Assembly (NCBI RefSeq): GCF_033954455.1
Contig: NZ_CP121473.1
Location: 5,402,624 to 5,466,623, forward strand
Direction: 5' to 3'
Source: Thiorhodovibrio litoralis
GTDB lineage: Bacteria; Pseudomonadota; Gammaproteobacteria; Chromatiales; Chromatiaceae
Length of the DNA stretch: 64,000 nt
Part shown: in pieces, positions 39,317 to 48,600 of the stretch
How the letters are laid out: each line of letters starts with the position of its first letter
Position numbering within the stretch: position 1 is the first letter of the stretch
Program-made: the position numbers and the translations under genes
Notes under the pieces: generated by a model
The model's database searches: none
The model's input: the letters and a program-made list of their open reading frames with translations, nothing else
Told to the model about the DNA's origin: nothing

Positions 39317-41062
39317 ATGCATCTTCCCCATTTTCGCGGCCACGGCCACCAAAAACCCGAGAACGAGCTGCGGGACATCCTGAAGCTCAGCCGCAATTCC
39401 TTTGTGTTTGCAGGCATTTTTAGCCTGTTCATCAACCTGTTAATGCTGACACCGGCCATCTACATGCTGCAACTCTACGACCGGGTGCTGGGCAGCAACA
39501 GCGAGTCAACGCTGCTGATGCTGACGCTACTGGTGCTTGGGCTCTTTACGGTGATGGGCGTGCTGGAGATGCTGCGCTCGCGGATTCTGGTGCGGGTGAG
39601 CGCGCGCATGGATGTGCTGATGAGCCGGCGCCTGTTCGATGCGATGTTCGACGCCAATCTGCGCGGGCGTGGGCCTGGCTCGCAGCCGATTGATGATCTG
39701 ACCAGTCTGCGCCAGTTCATGACCGGCAATGCGCTGTTCGGCTTTTTCGACGCGCCCTGGATGCCAATTTATATCGCGGTGCTCTATATCATTCATCCCT
39801 GGATTGGCACTCTCGCGATTGGCGGCGCGCTCCTGCTGACGGCAGTGGCTGCGGCGAATAATTTCGCCACGCAACAGCCGCTGGCGAAGGCTAACGGCCT
39901 GGCGATTGCCGGGCGTAACTATCTCAATGGCAATCTGCGCAATGCCGAGGCTTTGGAGGCCATGGGCATGCGCGAGAATGTCCGCCAGCACTGGACGAAG
40001 CAGCACAATGAGCTGCTGAACTTGCAGTCGGTGGCCAGTGATCGCGCTGGTGGTCTGTCGAGCCTCAGTAAGACGCTGCGCATTGCGTTGCAGTCGATGA
40101 CCTTGGGTCTGGGCGCCTATCTGGCGGTCCAGCACGAGATTACTCCGGGCATGATGATTGCCGGGTCCATCATCCTGGGCCGCGCGCTGGCGCCAATCGA
40201 TCTCCTCATCGGCAGTTGGAAGGGTTTTCTCTCGGCACGCCAAGCCTATCGGCGCTTGGGTGATCTGCTGGCCGCCATCCCGTCGCGACCGCGGGCGATG
40301 AGCCTGCCGGCACCAGATGGGCGCCTGACGGTTGAGAATGTTGTCGCAGCTCCGCCGGGCGCGCAGATTCCGGTGCTGCGCGGGGTGCGCTTTGAGGTCG
40401 AGCCTGGGGAGATCGTCGGCATTATCGGGCCAAGCGCGGCGGGCAAGTCGACCCTGGCGCGCGTGGTGCTTGGCGTGTGGCCGCTGGCCTCCGGCAAGGT
40501 GCGCCTGAGCGGGGCCGACATCAGTCAATGGAACCGCGACGAGCTGGGCCCCTATGTTGGCTATCTGCCGCAGGATATCGAGCTGTTTGCGGGTACTGTG
40601 GGCGAGAATATCGCGCGCTTTGGCGAGGTGGATGCTGAGAAAGTCGTGGCCGCAGCCCAGCGCGCGCAGGTGCATGAGATGATTCTGCGCTTGCCACAGG
40701 GCTACGACACGCCAATTGGCGATGCCGGCGCGGTGCTCTCCGGCGGGCAGCGTCAGCGTATCGGCCTGGCGCGGGCTATGTATGGCAGCCCGGTGCTGGT
40801 GGTGCTGGATGAGCCCAATTCCAATCTGGATGATCAGGGCGAGGCGGCGCTGGTGCGGGCCATTGGTCAGCTCAAGGCCGAGGGTTCTACGGTGCTGTTG
40901 ATTACCCACCGCCTCAGTGTGCTGAACAATGTCGATAAGGTGGTTGTCTTACGTGAGGGCATGGTGGAAGCCTTTGGCACCCGCGAGAAGGTGCTTGCGC
41001 AGTTCGCGCGCCCGGCGCCCGTCGCGCGACCTGCGTTGCAGGCCCAGCAGGCGGCGAGCTAA
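39317..41062 (+). CDS. Type I secretion ABC transporter (PrtD/HlyB-type permease-ATPase)
   Basis: A 581-residue half-transporter. The N-terminal ~300 residues carry the membrane domain (FVFAGIFSLFINLLMLTPAIYMLQLYDRVL, first span, near residue 30). The ATPase has Walker A GIIGPSAAGKSTLARVVLG, signature LSGGQRQRIGLARAMYG, Walker B VLVVLDEPNSNLD and switch LLITHRL. There is no N-terminal C39 peptidase-like domain, so it is of the PrtD class that exports RTX proteases and S-layer proteins with C-terminal signals. The fusion protein follows after 74 bp. No TolC-type outer-membrane gene is in the window. The ATG has no obvious ribosome-binding site. Likely substrates here are the two signal-less DUF4214 proteins. 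Confidence 0.9.
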   Translation: MHLPHFRGHGHQKPENELRDILKLSRNSFVFAGIFSLFINLLMLTPAIYMLQLYDRVLGSNSESTLLMLTLLVLGLFTVMGVLEMLRSRILVRVSARMDVLMSRRLFDAMFDANLRGRGPGSQPIDDLTSLRQFMTGNALFGFFDAPWMPIYIAVLYIIHPWIGTLAIGGALLLTAVAAANNFATQQPLAKANGLAIAGRNYLNGNLRNAEALEAMGMRENVRQHWTKQHNELLNLQSVASDRAGGLSSLSKTLRIALQSMTLGLGAYLAVQHEITPGMMIAGSIILGRALAPIDLLIGSWKGFLSARQAYRRLGDLLAAIPSRPRAMSLPAPDGRLTVENVVAAPPGAQIPVLRGVRFEVEPGEIVGIIGPSAAGKSTLARVVLGVWPLASGKVRLSGADISQWNRDELGPYVGYLPQDIELFAGTVGENIARFGEVDAEKVVAAAQRAQVHEMILRLPQGYDTPIGDAGAVLSGGQRQRIGLARAMYGSPVLVVLDEPNSNLDDQGEAALVRAIGQLKAEGSTVLLITHRLSVLNNVDKVVVLREGMVEAFGTREKVLAQFARPAPVARPALQAQQAAS

Positions 41063-41136
41063 CGCCAATTCGACCTGGGCTGATCGCGGCCCGATTCTGT
41101 TCTCTCTATCACAGCTCAAGACAGCCATCCCTTACT

Positions 41137-42474
41137 ATGGATATTAATGTTGTTCCGCGCCGGGTCGAACCCGACGAAGAGTCTCAGGTTCCAACCAACG
41201 ACAAGCCGATCTGGATCGCCGGGCTGCTGGTGCTGCTGTTCGGCTTCGGCGCCTTTGCCGTATGGGCCTCGGTCGCGCCAATCGACGGCGCGGCGGTTGC
41301 GCCGGGAGTGCTGGCGGTGGAGAGCACCCGCAAGACGGTGCAGCATTTTGAGGGCGGAATTGTCGATGAGATTCTGGTGCATGAGGGAGACCATGTGCAA
41401 AAGGGTCAGGTCCTGGTGCGACTCGACGATACCGAGGCCAGCGCCCAGCTTGAAATTGTCCGCAGCCAGTATCTTGGCCTGCTGGCGCGCTTGGCACGGC
41501 TGACTGCCGAGCGCGATGGCGCGGAGACCATTGATTTTCCGCAAGAACTTTTGAAGGAGCGGGATGATCCGCGCATTGCGGAGGCGATCGACGGCGAGGA
41601 GCGGGTGTTCGCAACCCGACGCAAGGCGCTGCAGGGCGAGAAGGACGTGCTACGCCAGCGCGCCGTTCAACTTCAAGAGCAGATTCTCGGGCTAGAGGCA
41701 CAATCCGAGACCAAACAGAAGCGGATCGATCTCTACCAGGAAGAAATCGACGGGCTGAAAACCTTGTTCAAGAAGGGGCTTGGCGACAAGAGCCGATTGC
41801 GCGAATGGGAGCGCATGGTGGCAGAACTTGAAGGCGAGCGCGCGGAGCATCAGGCCTCAATCGCCGCGACTCGGGTACGCATCAGCGAGACGGAATTGCA
41901 AGTTGTGCAGCTCGACCGGCAGCAGAATACCGAAGTCGCCAGCGAGATGCGGGACGTGGAAACAAAATTGGGCGATCTCAGCGAGCGTCAGCGGGCGCTG
42001 ACCAAGACGCTGGAGCGCACAGAAATTACCGCACCGGTCACGGGTAACGTCGTGTCGGTGAATCTACATACCATCGGTGGCGTGGTGCGCTCAGGCGAGC
42101 CGTTGCTCGATATTGTGCCGATGGATGAGAATCTGATTGTCGAGGCCCAGGTCAACCCCGTGGACATCGACCGTGTGTTCCCCGGCCTGAATGCGGATCT
42201 GCGCATGAGCGCCTTTAACGCGCGCACCACGCCGAACATTCCTGGCAAGGTGATGACGGTTTCCGCCGACAGCCTGACCGATGAACGCACCGGTATGTCT
42301 TATTATCTTGCGCGGGTGAAGGTCACGCCTGAGGGAATGGAAAAGCTCGCCGGAAAAACCCTGCAACCGGGCATGCCGGTGCAGGTGATGATTATTACCG
42401 GCGAGCGGACGTTTCTTGAGTATCTGATGAAGCCCATTACGGATATCTTCGCTACCGCTTTCAAGGAGGACTGA
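41137..42474 (+). CDS. Type I secretion membrane fusion protein (HlyD/PrtE type)
   Basis: A 445-residue periplasmic adaptor. One membrane anchor lies at residues about 24-44 (WIAGLLVLLFGFGAFAVWAS). The lipoyl half-motifs are GVLAVESTRKTVQHFEGG with ILVHEGDHVQKGQVLVRLDD, and ITAPVTGNVVSVNLHTIGG. Between them (about 110-285) is a long coiled coil. The barrel part includes VDIDRVFPGLNADLRMSAF and the end LKPGMPVQ-like LQPGMPVQVMIITGERTFLEYL, typical of the PrtE/HlyD family. It links the upstream ABC protein to an outer-membrane channel encoded elsewhere. It converges with the SapC gene 41 bp away. Confidence 0.9.
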   Translation: MDINVVPRRVEPDEESQVPTNDKPIWIAGLLVLLFGFGAFAVWASVAPIDGAAVAPGVLAVESTRKTVQHFEGGIVDEILVHEGDHVQKGQVLVRLDDTEASAQLEIVRSQYLGLLARLARLTAERDGAETIDFPQELLKERDDPRIAEAIDGEERVFATRRKALQGEKDVLRQRAVQLQEQILGLEAQSETKQKRIDLYQEEIDGLKTLFKKGLGDKSRLREWERMVAELEGERAEHQASIAATRVRISETELQVVQLDRQQNTEVASEMRDVETKLGDLSERQRALTKTLERTEITAPVTGNVVSVNLHTIGGVVRSGEPLLDIVPMDENLIVEAQVNPVDIDRVFPGLNADLRMSAFNARTTPNIPGKVMTVSADSLTDERTGMSYYLARVKVTPEGMEKLAGKTLQPGMPVQVMIITGERTFLEYLMKPITDIFATAFKED

Positions 42475-42515
42475 GCCCTCGCTTGCGCTTTGCGGCTGCT
42501 TCGCGCTAATGCGGA

Positions 42516-43310
42516 TCAATCGCCAAAATGCAGCAGGTCGTCGTCGGGAAAGCTGAAGACATCATCGAGTTTGGGTGCTTGGGCGGCGCGCGCCTGTGCC
42601 AGTTCGCCAAGCAGTGAGAGCTGTTGCATCGACAGAAGCTGGCAATAAGCTAGGGACAGGGCTCCGGCGTCGCGCAGTTCGGCAAGGCCCTCGGCGGACA
42701 GGGCGTTGAGCGCGGCCTCGTCGATGCGAAAGAGGCCTTCAAGCGTGCGCTCGCCGCCGTCGGCACCCTGTAGCTTAACTGGCCAGGGTTGAATCAGCCC
42801 CTGGGCTTGCAGCCGATCACAGATCCCGAGGGTGGCGGTGCGATTGCGCTCGATCTGGGTCAGGAATTCCATCACCTGCTTTACCGGCTCTGCGACCTCG
42901 TTATTTTGGTCGAAGAAGGGCTCGTCCCCGTCCTCGCCAATCAGGCCGCTGTCCTGATCAACGCAGAGCGCGAGTTTGTCCTCTCCGGCCTGGGCCAGAC
43001 GAAATGGATGGCCACGCAAGGCGGCCGGAATATAGCGCCCTAACCAACGACCGTCGGGGGCGACAAAGAGGTTGACACTCGGCTCCAGACCAAGCAGAGC
43101 GACGAACATGTATCCCGGCTTGTCCTCAGATTGGCCACCCGTCGCGCCGGACCGAGGAATCAGGGCGATGGGCAGGCTCATCGCGGCCTTGGGTAGCTCG
43201 GCCCCCACTACGGCGGCGAGGTGCGTCTGCTGGGCAAATCCATAGGAGGTGTAGCGCCGCCAGCGCAAACTGGCATGCTGTTCGGCGGAGATGGGAACGA
43301 ATTGGGTCAT
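42516..43310 (-). CDS. sapC: SapC-family protein (second copy)
   Basis: A 264-residue SapC-family protein. Visible landmarks are LRWRRYTSYGFAQQTHLAAV, PDGRWLGRYIPAALRGHPF, LCVDQDSGLIGEDGDEPFF and the C-terminal LSLAYCQLLSMQQLSLL. These align in order with the copy at 9656-10405, but the two differ greatly, so they are not a recent duplication. No export signal is seen. It is convergent with the type I fusion protein and starts by an ATGA overlap with the chelatase gene. Position beside a type I exporter repeats the arrangement of the Campylobacter sap locus, which supports a role in surface-protein secretion. The exact function is unknown for the whole family. Confidence 0.85.
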   Translation of the reverse strand: MTQFVPISAEQHASLRWRRYTSYGFAQQTHLAAVVGAELPKAAMSLPIALIPRSGATGGQSEDKPGYMFVALLGLEPSVNLFVAPDGRWLGRYIPAALRGHPFRLAQAGEDKLALCVDQDSGLIGEDGDEPFFDQNNEVAEPVKQVMEFLTQIERNRTATLGICDRLQAQGLIQPWPVKLQGADGGERTLEGLFRIDEAALNALSAEGLAELRDAGALSLAYCQLLSMQQLSLLGELAQARAAQAPKLDDVFSFPDDDLLHFGD

Positions 43311-44140
43311 GAATGATCCTGGCTTTGTTGGTTCAGCCGATCGGAGAGAATCTCGATCAGCAAGGGATGACCGCCCATCAGGGGGGATATCCTGATGCTG
43401 AAGCCTTGATGGCGCTGTTCAATGCCGCGACAGATATCGACCACGTCGCCGTCGGGGCCGGCGTGGCGGCCGGGTGCGAGAAATTGCATGGCCACGGCGA
43501 TACTGGCCCGCGGATGGGTGCTGGCATAAGCGTCCAGCGCATCGGCAAGCAGAGGGCCGTTGAAGTCGTATTCCCTGCCGGGGCGGCGCTCCATCGCAGC
43601 TTGCGTCAGACCAATGCCTGCGTCGAGACGGCGGGATAGCTCGCCGGCTAACCAGTTGCGCACGGCGGTGACCGGGCGGATGGGTGAGCCGTGGTCGACC
43701 AGAAAAACTTGCTCGAACGGCCGGCCGGCCTGTTTGCGACATTGTGCGAGATTGTCGGCAAGGATGTCCACCAGACGCGGTTCACCCTGGGGGAGCGGGC
43801 AGAGCGGAGCGGCGGTGCGCAGCTGGAAGTCACCGAAGTCGGCGCGCAAGGTGTTGGCGGTGTCGGGAATGTAGCTTGTCAGGGCACGGCTTTGGCCGAA
43901 GAACAGCGGTAGCAGCAGGAAGTCGCGCTGCCCGCTTGCGAGCCGGTGGCGCAGATAGGGCGCCAGGGTAAGCGCCGGCTGACCATCAAGCGCAGCGGCG
44001 GGGATGCTGTCTGAATGGAGCAGGGAGACGGGCGCGATGACCTTTCCCGTTAGGGCTTGGAGTCTGCCTGCGAGTCCGCGCAGGGACAAGGTGGCTTGGG
44101 CGCGCTTGGAGCCGTTGTCGACGAGCAGAATTTCAGGCAT
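43307..44140 (-). CDS. CbiX-type sirohydrochlorin chelatase, two-domain
   Basis: A 277-residue protein with two CbiX/CbiK-like halves. The N half starts ILLVDNGSKRAQATLSLRG and has LLLPLFFGQSRAL; the C half has FLVDHGSPIRPVTAVRNWLAGEL and VAMQFLAPGRHAGPDGDV. In the family the G-H-G-S / D-H-G-S motif gives a metal- or substrate-binding His. The C half keeps it, but the N half has Asn (VDNGS), so only one site looks intact. It would insert Fe or Co into sirohydrochlorin for siroheme or cobalamin. No other tetrapyrrole gene is near. It is translationally coupled (ATGA) to the second SapC, an unexplained pairing. Confidence 0.75.
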   Translation of the reverse strand: MPEILLVDNGSKRAQATLSLRGLAGRLQALTGKVIAPVSLLHSDSIPAAALDGQPALTLAPYLRHRLASGQRDFLLLPLFFGQSRALTSYIPDTANTLRADFGDFQLRTAAPLCPLPQGEPRLVDILADNLAQCRKQAGRPFEQVFLVDHGSPIRPVTAVRNWLAGELSRRLDAGIGLTQAAMERRPGREYDFNGPLLADALDAYASTHPRASIAVAMQFLAPGRHAGPDGDVVDICRGIEQRHQGFSIRISPLMGGHPLLIEILSDRLNQQSQDHS

Positions 44141-44191
44141 AGACGCGGGATATCCTGAAGCTGGCTATTGCAGCGAGAACCGGCTATAGCA

Positions 44192-44227
44192 GCGAAAAGC
44201 TCCGTAGGACGCCAGCGAGCTTTTCGT
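44192..44227. repeat. Inverted repeat upstream of the chelatase gene
   Basis: CGAAAAGCTC (44193-44202) pairs with GAGCTTTTCG (44217-44226) around a 14-base loop. It lies between the chelatase start and the small membrane ORF, just past the stop of the latter. It may be a weak terminator or a protein-binding site. Confidence 0.55.
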
Positions 44228-44229
44228 CC

Positions 44230-44337
44230 TCACCGGCGAGGCTGCGCAGAGCGTTCAAAGAGGGAGACGATGAGCAGAATCATCGCTGAGAACATGGTCA
44301 AGGTTATGGCGAAATAATCGTCAAGGCGCTTTTCCAT
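44230..44337 (-). CDS. Possible 35-residue single-span membrane protein
   Basis: An ATG at 44337 opens a 35-codon frame reading MEKRLDDYFAITLTMFSAMI and ending SLFERSAQPRR. It has an acidic/basic head, one hydrophobic helix (residues about 10-28) and a positively charged tail, the profile of a small inner-membrane protein. There is no strong ribosome-binding site. It sits in the gap between the chelatase and the efflux operon. No homologue is known to me. Confidence 0.4.
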   Translation of the reverse strand: MEKRLDDYFAITLTMFSAMILLIVSLFERSAQPRR

Positions 44338-44489
44338 AATCGTAACTGAAAACGGCTGAGACGACGACAAGTCATAGCCCACCAGAAATGCAGGCTACCA
44401 CAGGCCGCTTGGGATCGGCGCGGATCGACCTGATTCTCTGTCTTTAGTCATTCTCTGCCTGTTGAAGGCGTCATTTTGGAGTTGCCTGG
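44338..44489. other. Intergenic region before the efflux operon
   Basis: About 150 bp upstream of the RND adaptor gene, which should contain its promoter. I see TTGGAG as the ribosome-binding site at about 44476-44481 and no clear promoter elements. No cobalamin riboswitch motif was recognised. Confidence 0.4.
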
Positions 44490-45662
44490 ATGCGGCTGAC
44501 ATCTGCCTCTGCCTTTCAATCCGTCCCAGCGTCGGGCCTGGTGCCCGCACTGGTTTCCACTTGCCTGGTTGGGCTCGGTCTTGCGGGCGCGCCATTGGTT
44601 GGGCTTGGCCAAGGACCGGGCGCGGCCGGCGCTGTTCCCGGGGTCATTGTCGCGGAGGTGCGCGAGTCACCACTGGCCGATCGCATCGAGGCACTGGGGA
44701 CGCTTAAGGCGCGTGAGTCGGTGGTGATCACGGCGAATGTTACCGACTCCATCTCAGCGATGCATTTCGACGACGGCGACCGGGTGAAGGCCGGGGATGT
44801 GCTGGTCGAGATGATGAGTGGGGAGGAGCATGCGCTGCTTGAGGAGAGCCAGGCGCGGGTGGCGGAGGCTGAGCGCCAGTATCAGCGCGTGAAGTCGCTG
44901 GAGGCGACTGGCTCGGCCTCGGCCTCGCTGCTTGATGAGCGCCGGCGCGATATCGAGACCGCGCGCGCATCCCTGACCGCGACCGAGTCGCGCCTGGCTG
45001 ACCGGCTGGTGAAGGCGCCGTTCGATGGTGTGGTGGGACTGCGCAACATCAGTCTGGGCGCGCTGGTGCAACCTGGGGATGTAATCACCACGCTGGATGA
45101 TGACGCACGCCTGAAGCTGGATTTCGCGGTGCCGAGTGTCTTTCTTGGCACCCTGGCGCCTGGGGTTGAGGTCGAGGCGCGCACCCGGGCGTTTCCTGAC
45201 CAACTCTTTCGCGGCACTATCAGTAGCATCGACAGCCGGGTCGATCCGGTCACCCGCTCGGTGCAGGTGCGCGCGCTGATCGACAACGACAAACGGCTGC
45301 TGAGACCTGGGCAGCTGATGACGGTGGAGCTGCTGCGCAATCCGCGTCAGGCGCTGATGGTGCCCGAAGCTGCCCTGCTGCACCGCGGCGAGGAGCATTT
45401 CGTCTTTGTGGTGAACGGTGATGAGGCGATGGTCGAAAAACGCCCAGTCGAGATCGGCGCTCGACGACCAGGGGATGCGGAGGTTCTGTCCGGCCTAACG
45501 GCTGGTGATCGGGTTGTGACCCATGGCCTGCAGAAGGTCAAGCCGGGCGCGCCGGTGAAGATCATCGCGGTGGATGATGGCAGCCGCTCGCTGAAGGAGA
45601 TGCTCGGCTCGAGCAAAGACAAGCCAGAGAAGAACACCGCTGGCGGAGCCGCGAAGCCATGA
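44490..45662 (+). CDS. RND efflux periplasmic adaptor protein
   Basis: A 390-residue adaptor of the MexC/AcrA-type. An N-terminal signal or anchor (ALVSTCLVGLGLAGAPLVG) is followed by the lipoyl halves (SISAMHFDDGDRVKAGDVLV; VKAPFDGVVGLRNISLGALV), a coiled-coil hairpin (about 110-165), the beta-barrel (LKLDFAVPSVFLGTL) and a membrane-proximal domain (VLSGLTAGDRVVTHGLQKVK). TTGGAG precedes the ATG by 8 bases. The stop overlaps the start of the pump gene (ATGA), so the two are made together. The tail is Lys/Ala-rich and disordered. Substrate is not predictable; no regulator is adjacent. Confidence 0.9.
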   Translation: MRLTSASAFQSVPASGLVPALVSTCLVGLGLAGAPLVGLGQGPGAAGAVPGVIVAEVRESPLADRIEALGTLKARESVVITANVTDSISAMHFDDGDRVKAGDVLVEMMSGEEHALLEESQARVAEAERQYQRVKSLEATGSASASLLDERRRDIETARASLTATESRLADRLVKAPFDGVVGLRNISLGALVQPGDVITTLDDDARLKLDFAVPSVFLGTLAPGVEVEARTRAFPDQLFRGTISSIDSRVDPVTRSVQVRALIDNDKRLLRPGQLMTVELLRNPRQALMVPEAALLHRGEEHFVFVVNGDEAMVEKRPVEIGARRPGDAEVLSGLTAGDRVVTHGLQKVKPGAPVKIIAVDDGSRSLKEMLGSSKDKPEKNTAGGAAKP

Positions 45663-48600
45663 TGCTTTCGGATCTTTCCATTCGTCGCCCGGTGCTGGCG
45701 ACTGTGATGTCGCTGCTGCTGGTGGCCTTTGGGCTGGTGTCCTTCGACCGGCTGCCGCTGCGCGAGTATCCGGACATCGACCCGCCGGTGGTGTCGATTG
45801 ACACCGTCTATCCTGGTGCCTCGGCCAATGTGGTGGAGACCCGCATCACCCAGCTAATCGAGGACCGCATTGCCGGAGTGGAGGGCATCGAGAGTATTGC
45901 GTCGAGCTCGGAGGATGGGCGCTCGCGCATCACCATTGAGTTCGGCATCGGCCGCGATATCGACGGCGCGGCCAATGACATCCGCGACCGGGTGTCCGGG
46001 GTGCTGGACCAACTGCCGGTGGAGGCGGAGCCGCCGGACATCCAGAAGGTCGACAGTAACGACGATGTCATCATGTGGCTAAATCTGGTCAGTGACCGCA
46101 TGACAGTGCCGGAACTCAGCGACTACGCCCGGCGCTACATGGTCGACCGTTTCTCGGTGCTCGATGGCGTCGCGCGGGTGCGGGTGGGCGGACAGCAGAC
46201 CTATGCCATGCGCGTGTGGCTGGATCGCAATGCCCTGGCCGCGCGCGAACTGACGGTGGCGGATGTGGAATCTGCCCTGCGCGCCGAGAATGTCGAGCTG
46301 CCCGCCGGCAGTGTCGAGTCGCTCGACCGGCAATTTAGCGTGCGCACCGAGCGCAACTTCCGCACGCCGGAGGAATTCGCCCGCTTAGTTGTCGACCGCG
46401 GCGAGGACGGCTATCTGGTGCGCTTGGGCGATGTGGCGCGCGTGGAGCTGGGCACCGAGGAGAATCGCACCGTCTTTCGCGGCAATGGCGTGCCCATGGT
46501 GGGTCTTGGCATCATCAAGCAGTCCACTGCCAATACGGTATCGGTGGCGGATCGCGCCAAGGCGGAAATGGCGCGGCTCAATCCCACCCTCCCCGAGGGG
46601 ATGGAGCTGAAGCAAAGCTACGACACCTCGGTGTTCATTAAGGACGCCATCAAGGAGGTCTACAAAACGCTCGCCATCGCCATCTTGCTGGTGGTGACGG
46701 TGATTTTTCTGTTCCTCGGCAGCGCGCGGGCCATGCTGGTGCCGGCGGTGACCGTGCCGGTGTCCTTGATTGCCACCTTCAGCGTGCTGCTGGCGCTGGA
46801 TTTCTCGGTAAATATCCTCACCCTGCTGGCGCTGGTGCTTGCCATCGGCCTGGTGGTGGATGATGCCATTGTGGTGCTCGAGAACATTCACCGGCGCATG
46901 GAGACTCTGGGCGAGAGCCGGCTGGTCGCCGCGTTTCGCGGGACCCGGCAGGTGGGCTTTGCGGTCATTGCCACCACCGTGGTGCTTCTGGCGGTCTTTG
47001 TGCCCATTGTGTTCTTGCGCGGGGATATCGGGCGTTTGTTCTCTGAGTTCGCGCTGACCATGTCGGCGGCGGTGGTGTTTTCAACCTTCGTCGCGCTGTC
47101 GCTGTCACCGATGCTCGCGTCCTTGATTTTGCCCCAAAGTCATGGGAGTGATGATGGCAAACCGCGGCGGGCGCGGCTTAGCGCCGGCGTGGACTGGCTG
47201 TTCGATCGGGTGCGTGTCGGTTACGCCAAGCTGCTGGAGTTCTTTCTGCGCCAGAAATGGATCATCGCCCTGCTGTTCCTGGTCACTATTGGTCTCGCCT
47301 GGTGGATGCTGACGCATATTCCGCAGGAGTATTCGCCCAAGGAGGATCGCGGGGCCTTTTTCGTGCTGGTCAATGGGCCCGAGGGCGCGACCTTCAGCTA
47401 CATGGAAGAGTACATGGACGAGATCGAGCGCCGGCTGCTGCCCTATGCGGAGTCTGGCGAGGCGATCCGGGTGCTGATGCGCGCACCACGTGGCCATGGC
47501 GGTGGCGAGGCCTTTAACAACGGCATTGTGATCCTGGTGATGAACAGCTTCGACAAGCGCCGCTCGAGTTGGGTGATCATCGACGAGGTGCGCGCCAAGC
47601 TGGCCGATCTCCCGGGGGTGCGCGCCTTTCCGGTGATGCGCAGCGGCTTTGGCACTCGCATCCAGAAACCGGTGCAGTTCGTGATTGGCGGCGGCACCTA
47701 TGAGGAGCTGGCCGAGTGGCGCGACATCCTGGTCGAGAAAATCGAGGAGTCTAACCCCGGCCTGGTCGGGGTTGACTGGGACTACAAGGAAACCAAACCG
47801 CAGCTGAGCGTCGAGATCGACTACGACCGCGCGGCCGATCTCGGCATTCGTATCGACACCATCGGGCGCACGCTGGAGACCATGCTCGGCTCGCGCAAGG
47901 TCACAACCTACATCGACGCTGGCGAGGAATACGATCTGATTCTTGAGGGCGAGCGCGACACCCAGCGCACCCCGGGCAGCCTGGAGAATCTTTATGTGCG
48001 CTCGGCGCGCAGCGGGCATTTGGTGCCGCTGTCCAATTTGGTGAAGGTGACTGAAACCGCCGACTCCAATGAGCTCAACCGTTATAACCGGGTGCGCGCC
48101 ATCACCATCGAGGCCAACCTGGCCGATGATCTGTCCTTGGGCGATGCGCTGAGCTATCTCGACGGCCTGGTGGCCGACAATCTGCCCGAGCAGGTGGTGG
48201 TGGACTACAAGGGCCAGTCGGCGGATTTCCGCGAATCGGGCAGCGGCATTTTGTTCGTCTTTCTGCTCGGCGTAGCGGTGGTCTACCTGGTACTGGCGGC
48301 GCAGTTTGAGAGCTGGGTGCATCCGCTGGTCATTATGCTGACAGTCCCCTTGGCCATGGCCGGTGCGCTGCTGGGGCTATGGGTGACCGGGCAGACGCTG
48401 AACATCTACAGTCAGATCGGGCTCATCATGCTGGTCGGACTGTCGGCCAAAAATGGCATTCTGATCGTGGAGTTTGCCAACCAGCTGCGCGATCAGGGGC
48501 AGGCGTTTCGCGAGGCGCTGACCGAGGCCGCGGCGGTGCGCCTGCGCCCGATTGTGATGACCGGCATTACCACGGCGGCGGGCTCCATCCCGCTGCTACT

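Noticed and set aside
44141..44490. Cobalamin riboswitch upstream of the chelatase
   Set aside because: No B12-box-like conserved element could be found; only a simple inverted repeat is present.
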